Shown here piece after piece: positions 9,022 through 18,105 of a DNA stretch of 34,864 nucleotides (position 1 is its first letter; the number at the start of each line of letters is the position of its first letter). A program made the translations under genes and the position numbers. Origin of the DNA: NBML01 sp029939535 (GTDB lineage: Bacteria; Desulfobacterota; Desulfobacteria; Desulfobacterales; Desulfobacteraceae); NCBI GenBank assembly GCA_029939535.1, contig JAOZST010000015.1, positions 1 to 34,864 on the forward strand, given 5' to 3'. Below the pieces are notes generated by a model. It was not told the origin of the DNA. It was given only the letters and a program-made list of their open reading frames with translations, and did no database searches.

Positions 9022-9236
9022 GCTATCCTAAGTTTTATACCTGCTTTTTATTACCGTTGTTATCTTTTCTGTATATTTTTTCCCATCTGAAAAACCAATG
9101 AAAACATTAAATAAATTAAAAGAAACCCTTAGGAATAGCGGTATTGCAGAAATATTTTGTTGACAATGTTGTCGAAATATGGTTCTCTATTCGAAAATGG
9201 GCAACTTGTTTTCATAAAAATTAAGGTGGATTATCT

Positions 9237-9770
9237 ATGGGTCAAAATTCCGAACTAATCAAAACAAATGTAAACGGATCAACCAAAAAAGAATTTTTAA
9301 AGGGTGACCTGGCTGTTTATCCGGCGCACGGGGTTGGCTATATCGAGTCAATTGAAAGCAAAGAGATAAACGGTGATACCATGAACTTTTACATGATGAA
9401 AATTGTGGAAAACGGTATGGTGATCATGATTCCTACTTCAAACGTGGAATCTGTGGGACTGCGGGAAGTAATTCCGGAAAATGAGGTTCCTCAAGTCTAT
9501 AAAGTTATGCAGGAAAAGGCACAGGGAGCTGACAATCAGACCTGGAATAGGAGATACAGGGAATATATGGATAAGATCAAAACCGGGTCTATTTATGATG
9601 TTGCTGAAGTGTTCCGGGATCTCTTCCAGCTGAAACTTGAAAAAGATCTTTCCTTTGGTGAACGCAAGCTGCTTGATACTGCCCAGAACCTATTGGTTCA
9701 GGAGCTTTCCACGGCAAAGGATATTGATGAAAAATCAATGATGATAGAGATTGAAAATCTGTTTAATTGA
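9237..9770 (+). CDS. carD: CarD/CdnL family transcription regulator
   Basis: CarD/CdnL proteins bind the RNA polymerase beta subunit and stabilise open complexes at housekeeping promoters. The 177-residue product has an N-terminal Tudor-like RNAP-interaction domain (about 20-85, GDLAVYPAHGVGYIESIE and MIPTSNVESVGLREV) and a helical DNA-binding C-terminal domain with WNRRYREYMDKIKTGS and LSFGERKLLDTAQNLL. AAGGTGG precedes the ATG. It has its own leader of about 215 bases after pth, which holds a dyad (TTGACAATGTTGTCGA, 9160-9175). The 3' end is followed by a terminator-like hairpin. Confidence 0.93.
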   Translation: MGQNSELIKTNVNGSTKKEFLKGDLAVYPAHGVGYIESIESKEINGDTMNFYMMKIVENGMVIMIPTSNVESVGLREVIPENEVPQVYKVMQEKAQGADNQTWNRRYREYMDKIKTGSIYDVAEVFRDLFQLKLEKDLSFGERKLLDTAQNLLVQELSTAKDIDEKSMMIEIENLFN

Positions 9771-9868
9771 TTTGAAAGCGTTACAAACTATTACCAGGGA
9801 ACATTGAAAAAAGACAAATAGAATTCAATGGGATTTTAATTGGCAGGAAAATAGAACCGGTAGGCTAT

Positions 9869-9904
9869 AACCGGCGGGCTATAAATGGTCTGCCGGTTTT
9901 TTGT
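9869..9904 (+). terminator. Terminator of carD, abutting the rluD start
   Basis: AACCGGCGGGC pairs imperfectly with GTCTGCCGGTT around TATAAATG and is followed by TTTTTTG. The T-run ends only a few bases before the rluD ATG at 9907, so any transcript that expresses rluD from upstream must read through it. Confidence 0.7.
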
Positions 9905-9906
9905 TT

Positions 9907-10836
9907 ATGAAATTATTATTTATTATTTCCAGCTCCCAGGTTGATTCAAGATTGGATTGGATTATTGCCGGAAAAATTTCGACTGTTTCCAGGAGTCAGG
10001 TTGCCGCTCTGATACTGGAAGGTAATATTCTGGTGTCTGGTAAGAAAAAAAAACCTGGATACAGGGTGAAAACAGGGGATGTGATCTCGGGACAGATCCC
10101 GGAACCAGAAGGTGGGGAAAGTATAAAACCACAATTAATGGATCTTTCCATTATTTTTGAAGATAATTATCTCATGGTTCTGGATAAACCTGCTGGCATG
10201 GTGGTACATCCCGGGCCTGGAAATTTTTCCAATACCCTTGTCAATGGTTTGCTGGATCATGTGCCATTCCTGCAGGATGATTCCTGGGACCCCATACGTC
10301 CGGGCATTGTCCATAGACTGGACAAGTATACCTCAGGATTGATTGTGGTGGCAAAAACCCTTAAAAGTCTTTTATTCCTCCAGAAAGAATTTAAACAGAG
10401 AAGGGTTGGAAAAACATATCTTGCACTTGTAAGGGGCAGGAAAATTCCTGATACAGGAGAAATTATCCTGCCCATTGGCCGCCACCCTGTAAAAAGAAAA
10501 ATCATGGCTGTGAACCATGAGACAGGAAAATATGCAAGAACATCATGGCAGGTGAAACAACGATTTACAGATGCCTGCCTTGTTGCAGTTCGCCTTTATA
10601 CCGGCCGCACCCATCAGATCCGGGTACATTTCTATGCCATGGATATGCCTATTCTGGGTGACAGGGTATACCAGTTCCGCAGTATTCGTCGGAAAAGGTC
10701 TATTGCTCCCCGGCAGATGCTTCATTCCCACAGTCTTAAATTCCGTCACCCCTTTTCCGGGCAGGAAATGAATTTAAAGGCAAAGATGCCTGAAGATTTT
10801 GTGAAGACCATTGACAATTTAAAAGGAGCCTGCTGA
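9907..10836 (+). CDS. RluD-type 23S rRNA pseudouridine synthase
   Basis: This enzyme isomerises specific uridines to pseudouridine in large-subunit rRNA. From the ATG at 9907 it is 309 residues: an N-terminal S4-like RNA-binding domain (about 10-65, SRLDWIIAGKISTVSRSQVAALI), then the catalytic domain with DNYLMVLDKPAGMVVHPG and GIVHRLDKYTSG, where Asp139 is the catalytic aspartate, and TGRTHQIRVH. A TTG six bases upstream is possible but is inside the terminator T-run. No ribosome site is seen. The stop codon lies within the stem of the downstream terminator. RluD versus RluC cannot be decided with certainty. Confidence 0.9.
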   Translation: MKLLFIISSSQVDSRLDWIIAGKISTVSRSQVAALILEGNILVSGKKKKPGYRVKTGDVISGQIPEPEGGESIKPQLMDLSIIFEDNYLMVLDKPAGMVVHPGPGNFSNTLVNGLLDHVPFLQDDSWDPIRPGIVHRLDKYTSGLIVVAKTLKSLLFLQKEFKQRRVGKTYLALVRGRKIPDTGEIILPIGRHPVKRKIMAVNHETGKYARTSWQVKQRFTDACLVAVRLYTGRTHQIRVHFYAMDMPILGDRVYQFRSIRRKRSIAPRQMLHSHSLKFRHPFSGQEMNLKAKMPEDFVKTIDNLKGAC

Positions 10837-10858
10837 CCTTGGTCAGCAGGCTCCTTTT
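10821..10858. terminator. Strong bidirectional terminator between rluD and fdhA
   Basis: AAAAGGAGCCTGCTGACC is followed by TT and its perfect reverse complement, an 18-base-pair stem with A-run and T-run ends. It can end both the plus-strand rluD transcript, whose TGA at 10834-10836 is inside the stem, and the minus-strand fdhA transcript arriving from 10885. Confidence 0.9.
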
Positions 10859-10884
10859 GGGTTGATCAGGTAAGGAGTGAAGAG

Positions 10885-13656
10885 TCAGGCAGATGTTGCC
10901 GGCTCAATGTTGATGGCACAGACTTTGAACTCCGGTATTTTTGCTGTGGGGTCCAGCTTGGCATTTGTTAATTCATTGGCAGCAGCCTGGGCAAAATGAA
11001 ACGGTATAAATATAGTGCCTTTCACTGCCTTGGATGATACCTTGAGCCTGGCTGTTATTTTGCCTCTCCTGGAAGATACATCCACCATGGCACCGTTGTC
11101 CAGGCCCAGACCCTGAGCATCTTCGGAAGCTATCTCTACAAAGCATTCAGGAGAGAGTTGATTAAGACCCCTGGACCGCATGGTCATGGTGCCGGTATGG
11201 TAATGATACAACACTCTGCCTGTGGTGAGGAAATAGGGAAATTTTTTATCTGGTATCTCAGCCGGAGGCCTGTGATCTATGGCATGGAACAGGGCTTTTC
11301 CCCTTGTAAACTGTTTTGTATGCAGGATGGGTGTTCCCTCATGGTTCTCATCCGGGCAGGGCCAGTGAATGCCTATTTTATCAATTCGTTCCCAGGTAAT
11401 TCCGCGATAGGAAGGGGTAACAGCAGCAATTTCCTTAAATATTTCATGGCTGTTTTCATATTGCATTTCATAACCCATGCGGGTTGCAAGGTCACAGAGT
11501 ATTTTCCAGTCCTGACGGGATTCACCCGGCCCATCCACGGCTTTTCTTACCCGCTGAACCCTGCGTTCTGTATTACTGAATGTGCCGTTCTTTTCAGCAA
11601 AGCAGAAGGCCGGGAATACCACATCCGCCATCTGGCTGGTCTCGGTGGTGAAAATATCCTGGACCACTAGAAAATCCAGGTTGGCAATGGCTTTTCTGGC
11701 ATGATTTAAATCCGGATCAGAAACCATTGGATTTTCTCCAATAATATACATGGATTTTAATTCACCCTCATAGGCTTTCTGAATCATTTCCGTTACTGGA
11801 AGTCCAGGAGTTAGTGACATGCCCGTTACATTCCATGCCTGCTCAAATTTATTTTTTGCATCTTTATTGCTTACGGGCATGTATGCGGTAAACACATTGG
11901 GCAGGCCTCCGAGGTCACAGGCTCCCTGAACATTGTTCTGGCCCCTGAGGGGATTGACACCGCCGCCTGGTTTGCCAAGATGACCGCAGAGTGTGGACAG
12001 GTTTGCCAGGGATTTTACATTGTCAGTTCCGCAGGTGTGCTGGGTAATGCCCATGCAGTAGAGAATTGCAGCCGCAGGTGCCTTGGCAAATTCCCTGGCC
12101 ACTTCAACGAGGTCTTCCCTTTTGATGCCGGTAATGGATTCAACATATTCCGGTGTATATTTTTCAACAACTTCTTTGAGGGCATCAAAGTTTTCAGCTC
12201 GTTTTTCAATAAAATCTTTATTATGGAGATTCTCTTTGATGATAATATGCATAAGGCCGTTGATCCAGGCTATATCTGTGCCTGGAAATGGTCTGAGCCA
12301 TTTTTCAGCATATTCTGTCAGCTTTACTTGTCTGGGATCAATGACATAGAGTTTTTTGCCTTTCAGAACGGCTCTTTTGACAAAAGTGGACAATACCGGA
12401 TGATTTTCCGTGGTATTGGATCCAGTCACAAGGATCATATCAGATGTTTCAATATCTGCGATGGTGTTTGTCATGGCACCGCTTCCAAATGCTGCAGCCA
12501 GACCGGCTACTGTGGAGCTGTGTCACAGTCGTGCACAATGATCAATATTGTTTGTTTTCAGGACGGCCCGGGTAAATTTCTGGGCCACATAATTGTCTTC
12601 GTTGGTTATTCTGGCAGAGGTGAGCAATGCCATGGAATCGGGTCCAAATTCATCCTTAATAGCTGAAAGTTTTTCCGCAACCAGGCCCAGGGCTTCATCC
12701 CAGGTTGCTTTTACCTGTTTTCCGTCCTTTTTAATAAGGGGTGTGGTCAACCGGTCCGGAGAGGCGACAAAATCAAAACCAAACCGGCCCTTGACACAGA
12801 GGCTGCCATTGTTGGGGGGTAGATCAACATCTGCGCCATCGATTTTTACAATTTTATTATCCTGGACAAAAACATCCATCTGGCAGCCAACACCGCAGAA
12901 GCCACAGGTAGTCCTGACCTTATGGGTATCTTTAAAACGTTCATCCCTGAATTCCTTGTCAGGGATCAATGCCCCCACAGGGCAGACCTGGAGGCATTCT
13001 CCGCAGAAAACACAATCAGAATCTTTGAGGGTCAGATCATCCTTGGCTATGATTTTAAGGGCCTTGTCTTTATTCCCAAATTCAATGGCATTGTTAACCT
13101 GAATTTCACGACAGGCTTTCACGCACCTGCCGCAGAGGATACACCGTGAAAAATCCCGGATGATAAATGGGTTGGCCAGCTCTGTTGGATATTGGCACCC
13201 GTTCAGGGGCATGCCTTTTGTTTTAACCTGGTATCGATATGCAAGATCCTGGAGTTCGCAATCTCCCCACACAGGGCACAGGTCTTCCTTGCCGTCACTT
13301 TTGAGTACATCCAATTGAAAAGAAGTCCAGTCGTCAGCCTCAAAGTCTCGAATGGCGCAATTGTGATTTCCCGATGCCAGCATTTTGGTGATGACTTTTT
13401 TGCGGGCTTTTACAACCCTTGGTGATTCGGAAAATACAACCATACCGGTTTTTGCTTGTGCTGCACAGGATTCCACAAGATCAGGGATGCCTGTTATCTC
13501 AACAACGCATATTTGACAGGTTTTGGTTGGGATGGTGTTTTTAAGATGACAGAGTGTTGGAATATCAATTTTATTCCTCTGTGCAACCTCAAGTATTGTT
13601 TCACCAGGTTCAAAGTCCAGTATATTTTCATTTATTGTTATAATATTCTTTTCCAT
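10885..13656 (-). CDS. fdhA: Selenocysteine formate dehydrogenase, catalytic subunit with NuoG-like N-terminus
   Basis: It oxidises formate or reduces CO2. The gene reads as one 923-residue protein if the in-frame TGA at 12525-12523 is selenocysteine (residue 378, in DHCARL-U-HSSTVAG). Domains: [2Fe-2S] ferredoxin (C36, C47, C50, C64), NuoG-type Cys/His segment (GNHNCAIRD, C127, C133), two [4Fe-4S] clusters (C172/175/178/182; C215/218/221/225), molybdopterin-enzyme [4Fe-4S] site (C251/254/258/287), then the bis-MGD catalytic and C-terminal dinucleotide domains. His379 follows Sec as in E. coli FdhF. There is no signal peptide, so it is cytoplasmic. The layout resembles soluble NAD- or ferredoxin-linked FdhA; no diaphorase (FdhB) gene is adjacent. 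The nearest neighbour is the divergent RnfB-GltD fusion. A standard gene caller would split it in two. Confidence 0.94.
12494..12510 (-). promoter_or_regulatory. Bacterial SECIS hairpin in fdhA
   Basis: On the minus strand, 12 bases after the UGA, GTAGCC pairs with GGCTGC (one G-U pair) and encloses the loop GGTCT. The loop matches the GGUCU core recognised by SelB in E. coli fdhF, and its distance from the UGA is similar. This supports recoding rather than a nonsense mutation. Confidence 0.85.
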
Positions 13657-13730
13657 GTTTTTCCCCGAGGGTTTTTTCCCGAATATTCTTTCATAACATT
13701 TTTAATTATTAGTCTTTTACAACGTGTGAT

Positions 13731-13759
13731 TAATTATCGTATCAGCTATATATTGTCAA
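13731..13759 (-). promoter_or_regulatory. Probable fdhA promoter
   Basis: On the minus strand a perfect -35 box TTGACA (13759-13754) is followed by a 17-base spacer and TAATTA (13736-13731) as a fair -10. This leaves a leader of about 65-75 bases before the fdhA ATG. The -35 box lies inside the dyad at 13753-13767. Confidence 0.5.
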
Positions 13760-13767
13760 TGTGACAA
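13753..13767. promoter_or_regulatory. Dyad in the fdhA/RnfB-fusion divergent promoter region
   Basis: TTGTCA-ATG-TGACAA is a perfect 6+6 inverted repeat. It overlaps the fdhA -35 box and lies 25 bases upstream of the divergent promoter's -35, so one bound regulator could act on both genes. The spacing differs from a classic FNR site (TTGAT-N4-ATCAA); the regulator is unknown. Confidence 0.45.
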
Positions 13768-13791
13768 ATAAAATAAATTTCATTCATATGG

Positions 13792-13821
13792 TTGACTTTT
13801 TATTTTTCAAGTGTGTATACA
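13792..13821 (+). promoter_or_regulatory. Sigma-70-type promoter of the RnfB-GltD fusion gene
   Basis: TTGACT (13792-13797), an 18-base spacer and TATACA (13816-13821) match the housekeeping consensus well. The predicted start leaves a leader of about 55 bases before the ATG at 13883, which has AAGGATA upstream. Confidence 0.6.
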
Positions 13822-13882
13822 GTAGTGGATAATTTTAGGGTAAATATAGATAAAAAAAATTCTAGACCATAAGGATATATAA

Positions 13883-15988
13883 ATGTTTCAATCAATTTTA
13901 ATGATGGGTGGATTGGGGATTGTCATCGGCACGGTTCTGGTAATCGCATCCAAAGCCTTTTATGTGTATGAAGATCCAAAAGTTGTTGCAATTACTGATA
14001 TCTTTCCTGGTGCCAATTGCGGGGGGTGTGGTTTCCCCGGGTGCAGTGCCAATGCAGAGGCTGTTGTTAAAGGAGAGTCTGAAGTGAACTCCTGTGTGGC
14101 TGCAGGTGAGGATGTGGCCATTGCCATTGCAGAAATTATGGGAGTTTCAGTGTCTGACAAGGAGCCTGAATTTGCAAGTCCGGGATGCTATTACGGCAAC
14201 AAAGATGCAGATCTGAATTATATTTACCATGGTGTTCAGGACTGCCGGGCAGCAGCAATGCTTCTGGGTGGGATGAAGGTCTGCAGAATAGGTTGTCTGG
14301 GGCTGGGTACCTGTGTGACAGCCTGTCAGTTTGGCGCCCTTAAAATAGGGGAAGACGGGCTTCCCAAGGTGGATCAGGAAAAGTGCACTGGATGCGGTGC
14401 CTGCGAAGCCATCTGTCCGAAAAATATTATCCGCTTGACATCGGTTACCCGCAGGATTATTCGTGAGTATACAAAAGAGGAATGTGTTACCCCCTGTCAG
14501 CGGGCCTGTCCCTCGGGCATTGATATAAAAGAATATGTGAGATTGATCAGGGAGGGTGATTTCCATGGTTCCCTCCAGGTCATAAAGGAAAGAATGCCAT
14601 TCCCCACCGTGATTTCCAGAATCTGCCCGGCTTTGTGTGAATTTGACTGCCGCAGGCTTCTCCAGGATGAGTCCGTGGCAATTAATAATTTAAAACGTTT
14701 TGTCTGTGACTATGAAATGAATCAGGACAAAAGGATTCAACCCTATAAAGCACCGGCCACAGGTAAAAAAATTGCTGTTATCGGAGGAGGGGTTGAAGGA
14801 CTGTCTGCCGCTTATTTCAGTGCAAGACTGGGCCATGATCCCACTGTATTTGAAACAACCGATACCCTGGGCGGCATACTGAGGCAGGCCATTGCAAGGG
14901 AGCGCTTGTCCATGGATGTCCTGGAATGGGATATCCAGGGTATTGTTGACATGGGTGTTCACATGGAAACCAGGCAAAAGCTTGGAAAGGATTTTACTAT
15001 TTCAGAACTCCTTGGCCAGGGGTTTGATGCCGTGTTCACTGCAACCGGAGGCTGGGATTCAAGGCTTGCCAGGGGAGATGTGGATACTGTTGCCAATGTT
15101 TTTCCCGGGGCCTATCTGCTCATTGATCTGCTCAGGAGCAGTTCTGAAGGGAATATTGTGGTGAACAACGGGAAAAAAGTGGTGATCGCAGGTGACAGTA
15201 TCAGACTTCCGGAAGCCGTGAAAATCCTTAAAGATACAGGCTCAGAAAATGTTATTGTTATTTCCCGGAAAGCGCCTGGAAATTCTTTACTGGACCCGGT
15301 TGATATTGAGACCCTGGTGGGGGAAGGTGTTTGTTTCATAAATAATGCAGGTATCACAAAGGTAATGGGAAAAGAGGAAAAATTAACAGGCATTGAATAT
15401 GTTGAACTTGAAACAGGCGTGAAACATGTCATTGATACAGATACGCTTATCATTGGCTCGGGACGGTTCCCTGAATTGGTATTTGTTTCTTTTTCCAATG
15501 AAGACCCCGATTACAAAGAATCGGATCACAAAAAATCGGATAACAAAAATGCAGAAGATGGGGCTGCAATAGCCAGGGAAAGCAATGCCAATCTTCCCCT
15601 GGTCTGGGAAGGAGTTGAACTTCAGAAAAAACCCGATGCAAACAGGGAGCTGGGTATGCTGTCAAAACAGGATGTTATTTCGGAATACTCTTCTGCGGTT
15701 GCTGCCATTAACGGAGGCAGAAAAGCAGCCGCCATGATTCATCATCAAATTTATGGAATTGAAATCCAGGATACAGCCAATATGATTACAGAGAAATCCA
15801 TTCTTCAGAATGTAATTTCCCTTAATCAGGTTTTATCTTCCCCACGAAATATTATTGACATAGCAGCATCCCGGGAGGAAAGAAAAGATAAGTTTTCCAC
15901 TGGTTTTTCATCGGACAAAGCCCTTGAAGAAGCAAACAGGTGTCTTCAGTGCGGACTTGTCTGTTATGAAAAATCCAGGTTATCTTAA
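13883..15988 (+). CDS. RnfB-type iron-sulfur protein fused to a GltD-like NAD(P)H oxidoreductase
   Basis: The 701-residue protein joins two redox modules. Residues about 5-24 form one membrane segment. A four-cysteine Fe-S domain (C46, C49, C54, C71) and two [4Fe-4S] clusters (C134/138/144/148; C168/171/174/178) match RnfB, the ferredoxin-accepting subunit of Rnf. From about 195 it is like the glutamate synthase small subunit/NfnB: cysteine-rich CVTPCQRACPSGIDIKEYVRL, FAD loop AVIGGGVEGLSAAY (about 298-311), LGGIL, and a C-terminal RCLQCGLVC. The second nucleotide loop (VVIAGDSIRLPEAV) departs from the usual GGGN-type motif, so NAD(P) binding is less certain. No other rnf gene is nearby. It probably shuttles electrons between ferredoxin and NAD(P)H at the membrane; it is divergent from fdhA. 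The exact partners are inference. Confidence 0.85.
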   Translation: MFQSILMMGGLGIVIGTVLVIASKAFYVYEDPKVVAITDIFPGANCGGCGFPGCSANAEAVVKGESEVNSCVAAGEDVAIAIAEIMGVSVSDKEPEFASPGCYYGNKDADLNYIYHGVQDCRAAAMLLGGMKVCRIGCLGLGTCVTACQFGALKIGEDGLPKVDQEKCTGCGACEAICPKNIIRLTSVTRRIIREYTKEECVTPCQRACPSGIDIKEYVRLIREGDFHGSLQVIKERMPFPTVISRICPALCEFDCRRLLQDESVAINNLKRFVCDYEMNQDKRIQPYKAPATGKKIAVIGGGVEGLSAAYFSARLGHDPTVFETTDTLGGILRQAIARERLSMDVLEWDIQGIVDMGVHMETRQKLGKDFTISELLGQGFDAVFTATGGWDSRLARGDVDTVANVFPGAYLLIDLLRSSSEGNIVVNNGKKVVIAGDSIRLPEAVKILKDTGSENVIVISRKAPGNSLLDPVDIETLVGEGVCFINNAGITKVMGKEEKLTGIEYVELETGVKHVIDTDTLIIGSGRFPELVFVSFSNEDPDYKESDHKKSDNKNAEDGAAIARESNANLPLVWEGVELQKKPDANRELGMLSKQDVISEYSSAVAAINGGRKAAAMIHHQIYGIEIQDTANMITEKSILQNVISLNQVLSSPRNIIDIAASREERKDKFSTGFSSDKALEEANRCLQCGLVCYEKSRLS

Positions 15989-16040
15989 AAAAATAAAGAG
16001 GAGATTGACTGACGACTAACATCAATTATCGGGAAAATAT

Positions 16041-18005
16041 ATGGAATCAGAACAGATACTTGTAGTTGATGATGAAAAACGAATTGCTGATAATATTGTA
16101 AGTGGCCTGAATCGGGAAGGCTTTACTGCAATGGTTGCCTATAGCGGCACCCAGGCTGTCGTTTTGTGTGAGCAGCAGAAATTTGATCTGGTTCTGCTGG
16201 ATATCAGCATGCCGGGTATGAATGGCTACGAAGTTATGGAACATATTTTTGGCCTGCATGATGATGTGGTTATTGTTATCATGACCGGTTCTGCTTCAGT
16301 GGAATCGGCTGTAAACGCACTGAAAAAAGGGGCCTGGGATTATTTAAAAAAACCTTTTGAATATACTGATTTGTTGAAAACCGTTAAAAACGCCCTTGCC
16401 CAGAGCAATCTTATGGCAGAAAAAAAAGCAGTATCCGCCCGCCTTGAAGCCTCTGAAAGACAACATAAATACATGGTCAATAATTCTCCTGACCTTATCT
16501 TTACCCTGGATTCAAAAGGGTGTTTTACCTTTGCAAATGATCAGTTTGAAAATTTGCTGGGTATTCCTCGGAGTATGGTTATGGACAGCCGTTTTGAAGA
16601 TCTTGTTCACAAGGATGATAGAACAAAGGTTAAACAATTGATTGCCTCTGGAACCTTTGTGCAGGAGGGGGTTGACTGCCATGAAATGAATTTCAGGTTT
16701 AAAAAGCCCAGTCTGGGTGTATCCCCTTCCCGCGATAACTATGCCTTTATGGAATTAAAGGCATCTCCCATATATCTTCCTGCCTATGATAACAGGAGAG
16801 AATTAAAAGGTGTATATGTGGTGGCCAGGGATATTACAGATCGTATCAATTTAGAGGCCCAGTTACGCCAGGCCCAGAAAATGGAAGCAATTGGTACCCT
16901 TGCCGGAGGAATTGCCCATGATTTTAACAATATACTCATGGGTATCCAGGGTTATTCCTCTTTGGTTAAATGCGGGTTTGAACGAAATAGTGACGAGTTC
17001 AAGAGACTTGCCAATATTGATGAATATGTGGCTAGCGGGGCTGAAATGGCAAGGCAGCTTCTAGGGTTTGCCCAGAAAAGCAGCCACGAAGAATGCATGA
17101 TCAATCTTAATTATCTTTTAAAAATGTCTATAAAATTGTTTGCCAGGACAAAAAAAGATATTAAAATTGAGCAATTTCTGGATAAAAATCTTTGGAGTAC
17201 CAATGTGGATGAGGGACTCATCAAGCAGGTTTTGATGAATCTTTTTGTGAATGCCTGGCATGCAATGCCCCAGGGCGGGAAGATCGTTATTAAATCAGAA
17301 AATGTCATGGTGGAGGCATCAAGGATTGGTGAGTTTGGTTTTGAAAGGGCTGGAGCCTTTGTAAAAGTAAGTGTCATTGATACTGGGATTGGCATGGATA
17401 AAGAGACCATGTCCCGTATATTTGATCCTTTTTTTACAACCAAGACAAAGGGACAGGGAACCGGGCTGGGTCTTGCCACTGCCTATGGCATTATCAAGAG
17501 CCACAAGGGCGCTTTCAAGGTTGAAAGTACACTTGGACAGGGCAGCGCTTTCATGTTCTTTTTGCCAGCCGAGAATGTATGTATTGAAAATGACACCATT
17601 GTTGAAGATGATGATAAAATAATCAATGGCAAGGGTAAAATACTTCTGGTGGATGACGAAAAAGGGGTAATAGAGGTATGTTCTGAAATGCTTGAAACCC
17701 TTGGATATGAGGTTGAAAATGCATGTAGCGGAAGGGATGCCATTGAAATAATAGAAAAGGATGAAGGCAAAATAGACCTTGTGATACTGGACATGATTAT
17801 GCCTGGAATGAACGGGTTTGAAACCTATGAAATGATTCAGAAAATTAAGCCTGACTGTCGGGTGCTTGTCAGTTCAGGCTATAGCAAACAGGAAGAGATC
17901 AACCAAATGATGGAAAAAGGGTGCAATGATTTTATCCACAAACCCTTTGATGTGGCCATGCTGTCTGAAAAATTAAGTACGATTTTTAATCCTTTAAAGG
18001 CCTGA
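16041..18005 (+). CDS. Hybrid sensor histidine kinase with N- and C-terminal receiver domains
   Basis: The 654-residue soluble protein has REC (about 5-118, phospho-acceptor Asp54 in LLDISMPGMNG, Lys104), PAS (about 140-268, NNSPDLIFTLDSKGCFTFAN), HisKA with His293 in GGIAHDFNN, a HATPase domain (VLMNLFVNAWHAM, DTGIGMD, GTGLGLATAYGI) and a second REC (Asp584 in ILDMIMPGMNG). No membrane segment is visible, so it senses a cytoplasmic signal or is fed by another kinase. It has no DNA-binding output and no cognate regulator next to it. It follows the RnfB-GltD gene by 52 bases and may be co-transcribed with it; the ligand is unknown. Confidence 0.93.
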   Translation: MESEQILVVDDEKRIADNIVSGLNREGFTAMVAYSGTQAVVLCEQQKFDLVLLDISMPGMNGYEVMEHIFGLHDDVVIVIMTGSASVESAVNALKKGAWDYLKKPFEYTDLLKTVKNALAQSNLMAEKKAVSARLEASERQHKYMVNNSPDLIFTLDSKGCFTFANDQFENLLGIPRSMVMDSRFEDLVHKDDRTKVKQLIASGTFVQEGVDCHEMNFRFKKPSLGVSPSRDNYAFMELKASPIYLPAYDNRRELKGVYVVARDITDRINLEAQLRQAQKMEAIGTLAGGIAHDFNNILMGIQGYSSLVKCGFERNSDEFKRLANIDEYVASGAEMARQLLGFAQKSSHEECMINLNYLLKMSIKLFARTKKDIKIEQFLDKNLWSTNVDEGLIKQVLMNLFVNAWHAMPQGGKIVIKSENVMVEASRIGEFGFERAGAFVKVSVIDTGIGMDKETMSRIFDPFFTTKTKGQGTGLGLATAYGIIKSHKGAFKVESTLGQGSAFMFFLPAENVCIENDTIVEDDDKIINGKGKILLVDDEKGVIEVCSEMLETLGYEVENACSGRDAIEIIEKDEGKIDLVILDMIMPGMNGFETYEMIQKIKPDCRVLVSSGYSKQEEINQMMEKGCNDFIHKPFDVAMLSEKLSTIFNPLKA

Positions 18006-18050
18006 TCTTCAATGGAAACAGGGTATCTGGCTGTTAGTCATTAGCTGTTA

Positions 18051-18080
18051 GCTAAATGCCCTGCCATAGCGCACTAATTT
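18051..18080 (+). repeat. Dispersed intergenic repeat, copy 2
   Basis: GCTAAATGCCCTGCCATAGC followed by GCACTAATTT matches the element at 3028-3058 with a few substitutions. It is preceded by TTAGTCATTAGCTGTTA, related to the flank of copy 1. As with copy 1, it sits in the 3' intergenic region just before a terminator. Confidence 0.6.
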
Positions 18081-18105
18081 TTTAAAAAAAATAGATAAAA
18101 ATATA

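Noticed and set aside
10885..12474. Separate short molybdopterin oxidoreductase gene starting at ATG 12474
   Set aside because: It is the in-frame continuation of the upstream ORF past a selenocysteine UGA with a SECIS hairpin, so it is not an independent gene.
11158..12666. Long plus-strand ORFs antisense to fdhA
   Set aside because: Their sequence is the complement of well-conserved catalytic-domain codons; no start signals or family resemblance are seen.
16047..16259. Minus-strand ORF inside the sensor kinase, and similar antisense ORFs across the window
   Set aside because: They lie fully inside strongly supported genes, have no recognisable motif and no ribosome site.
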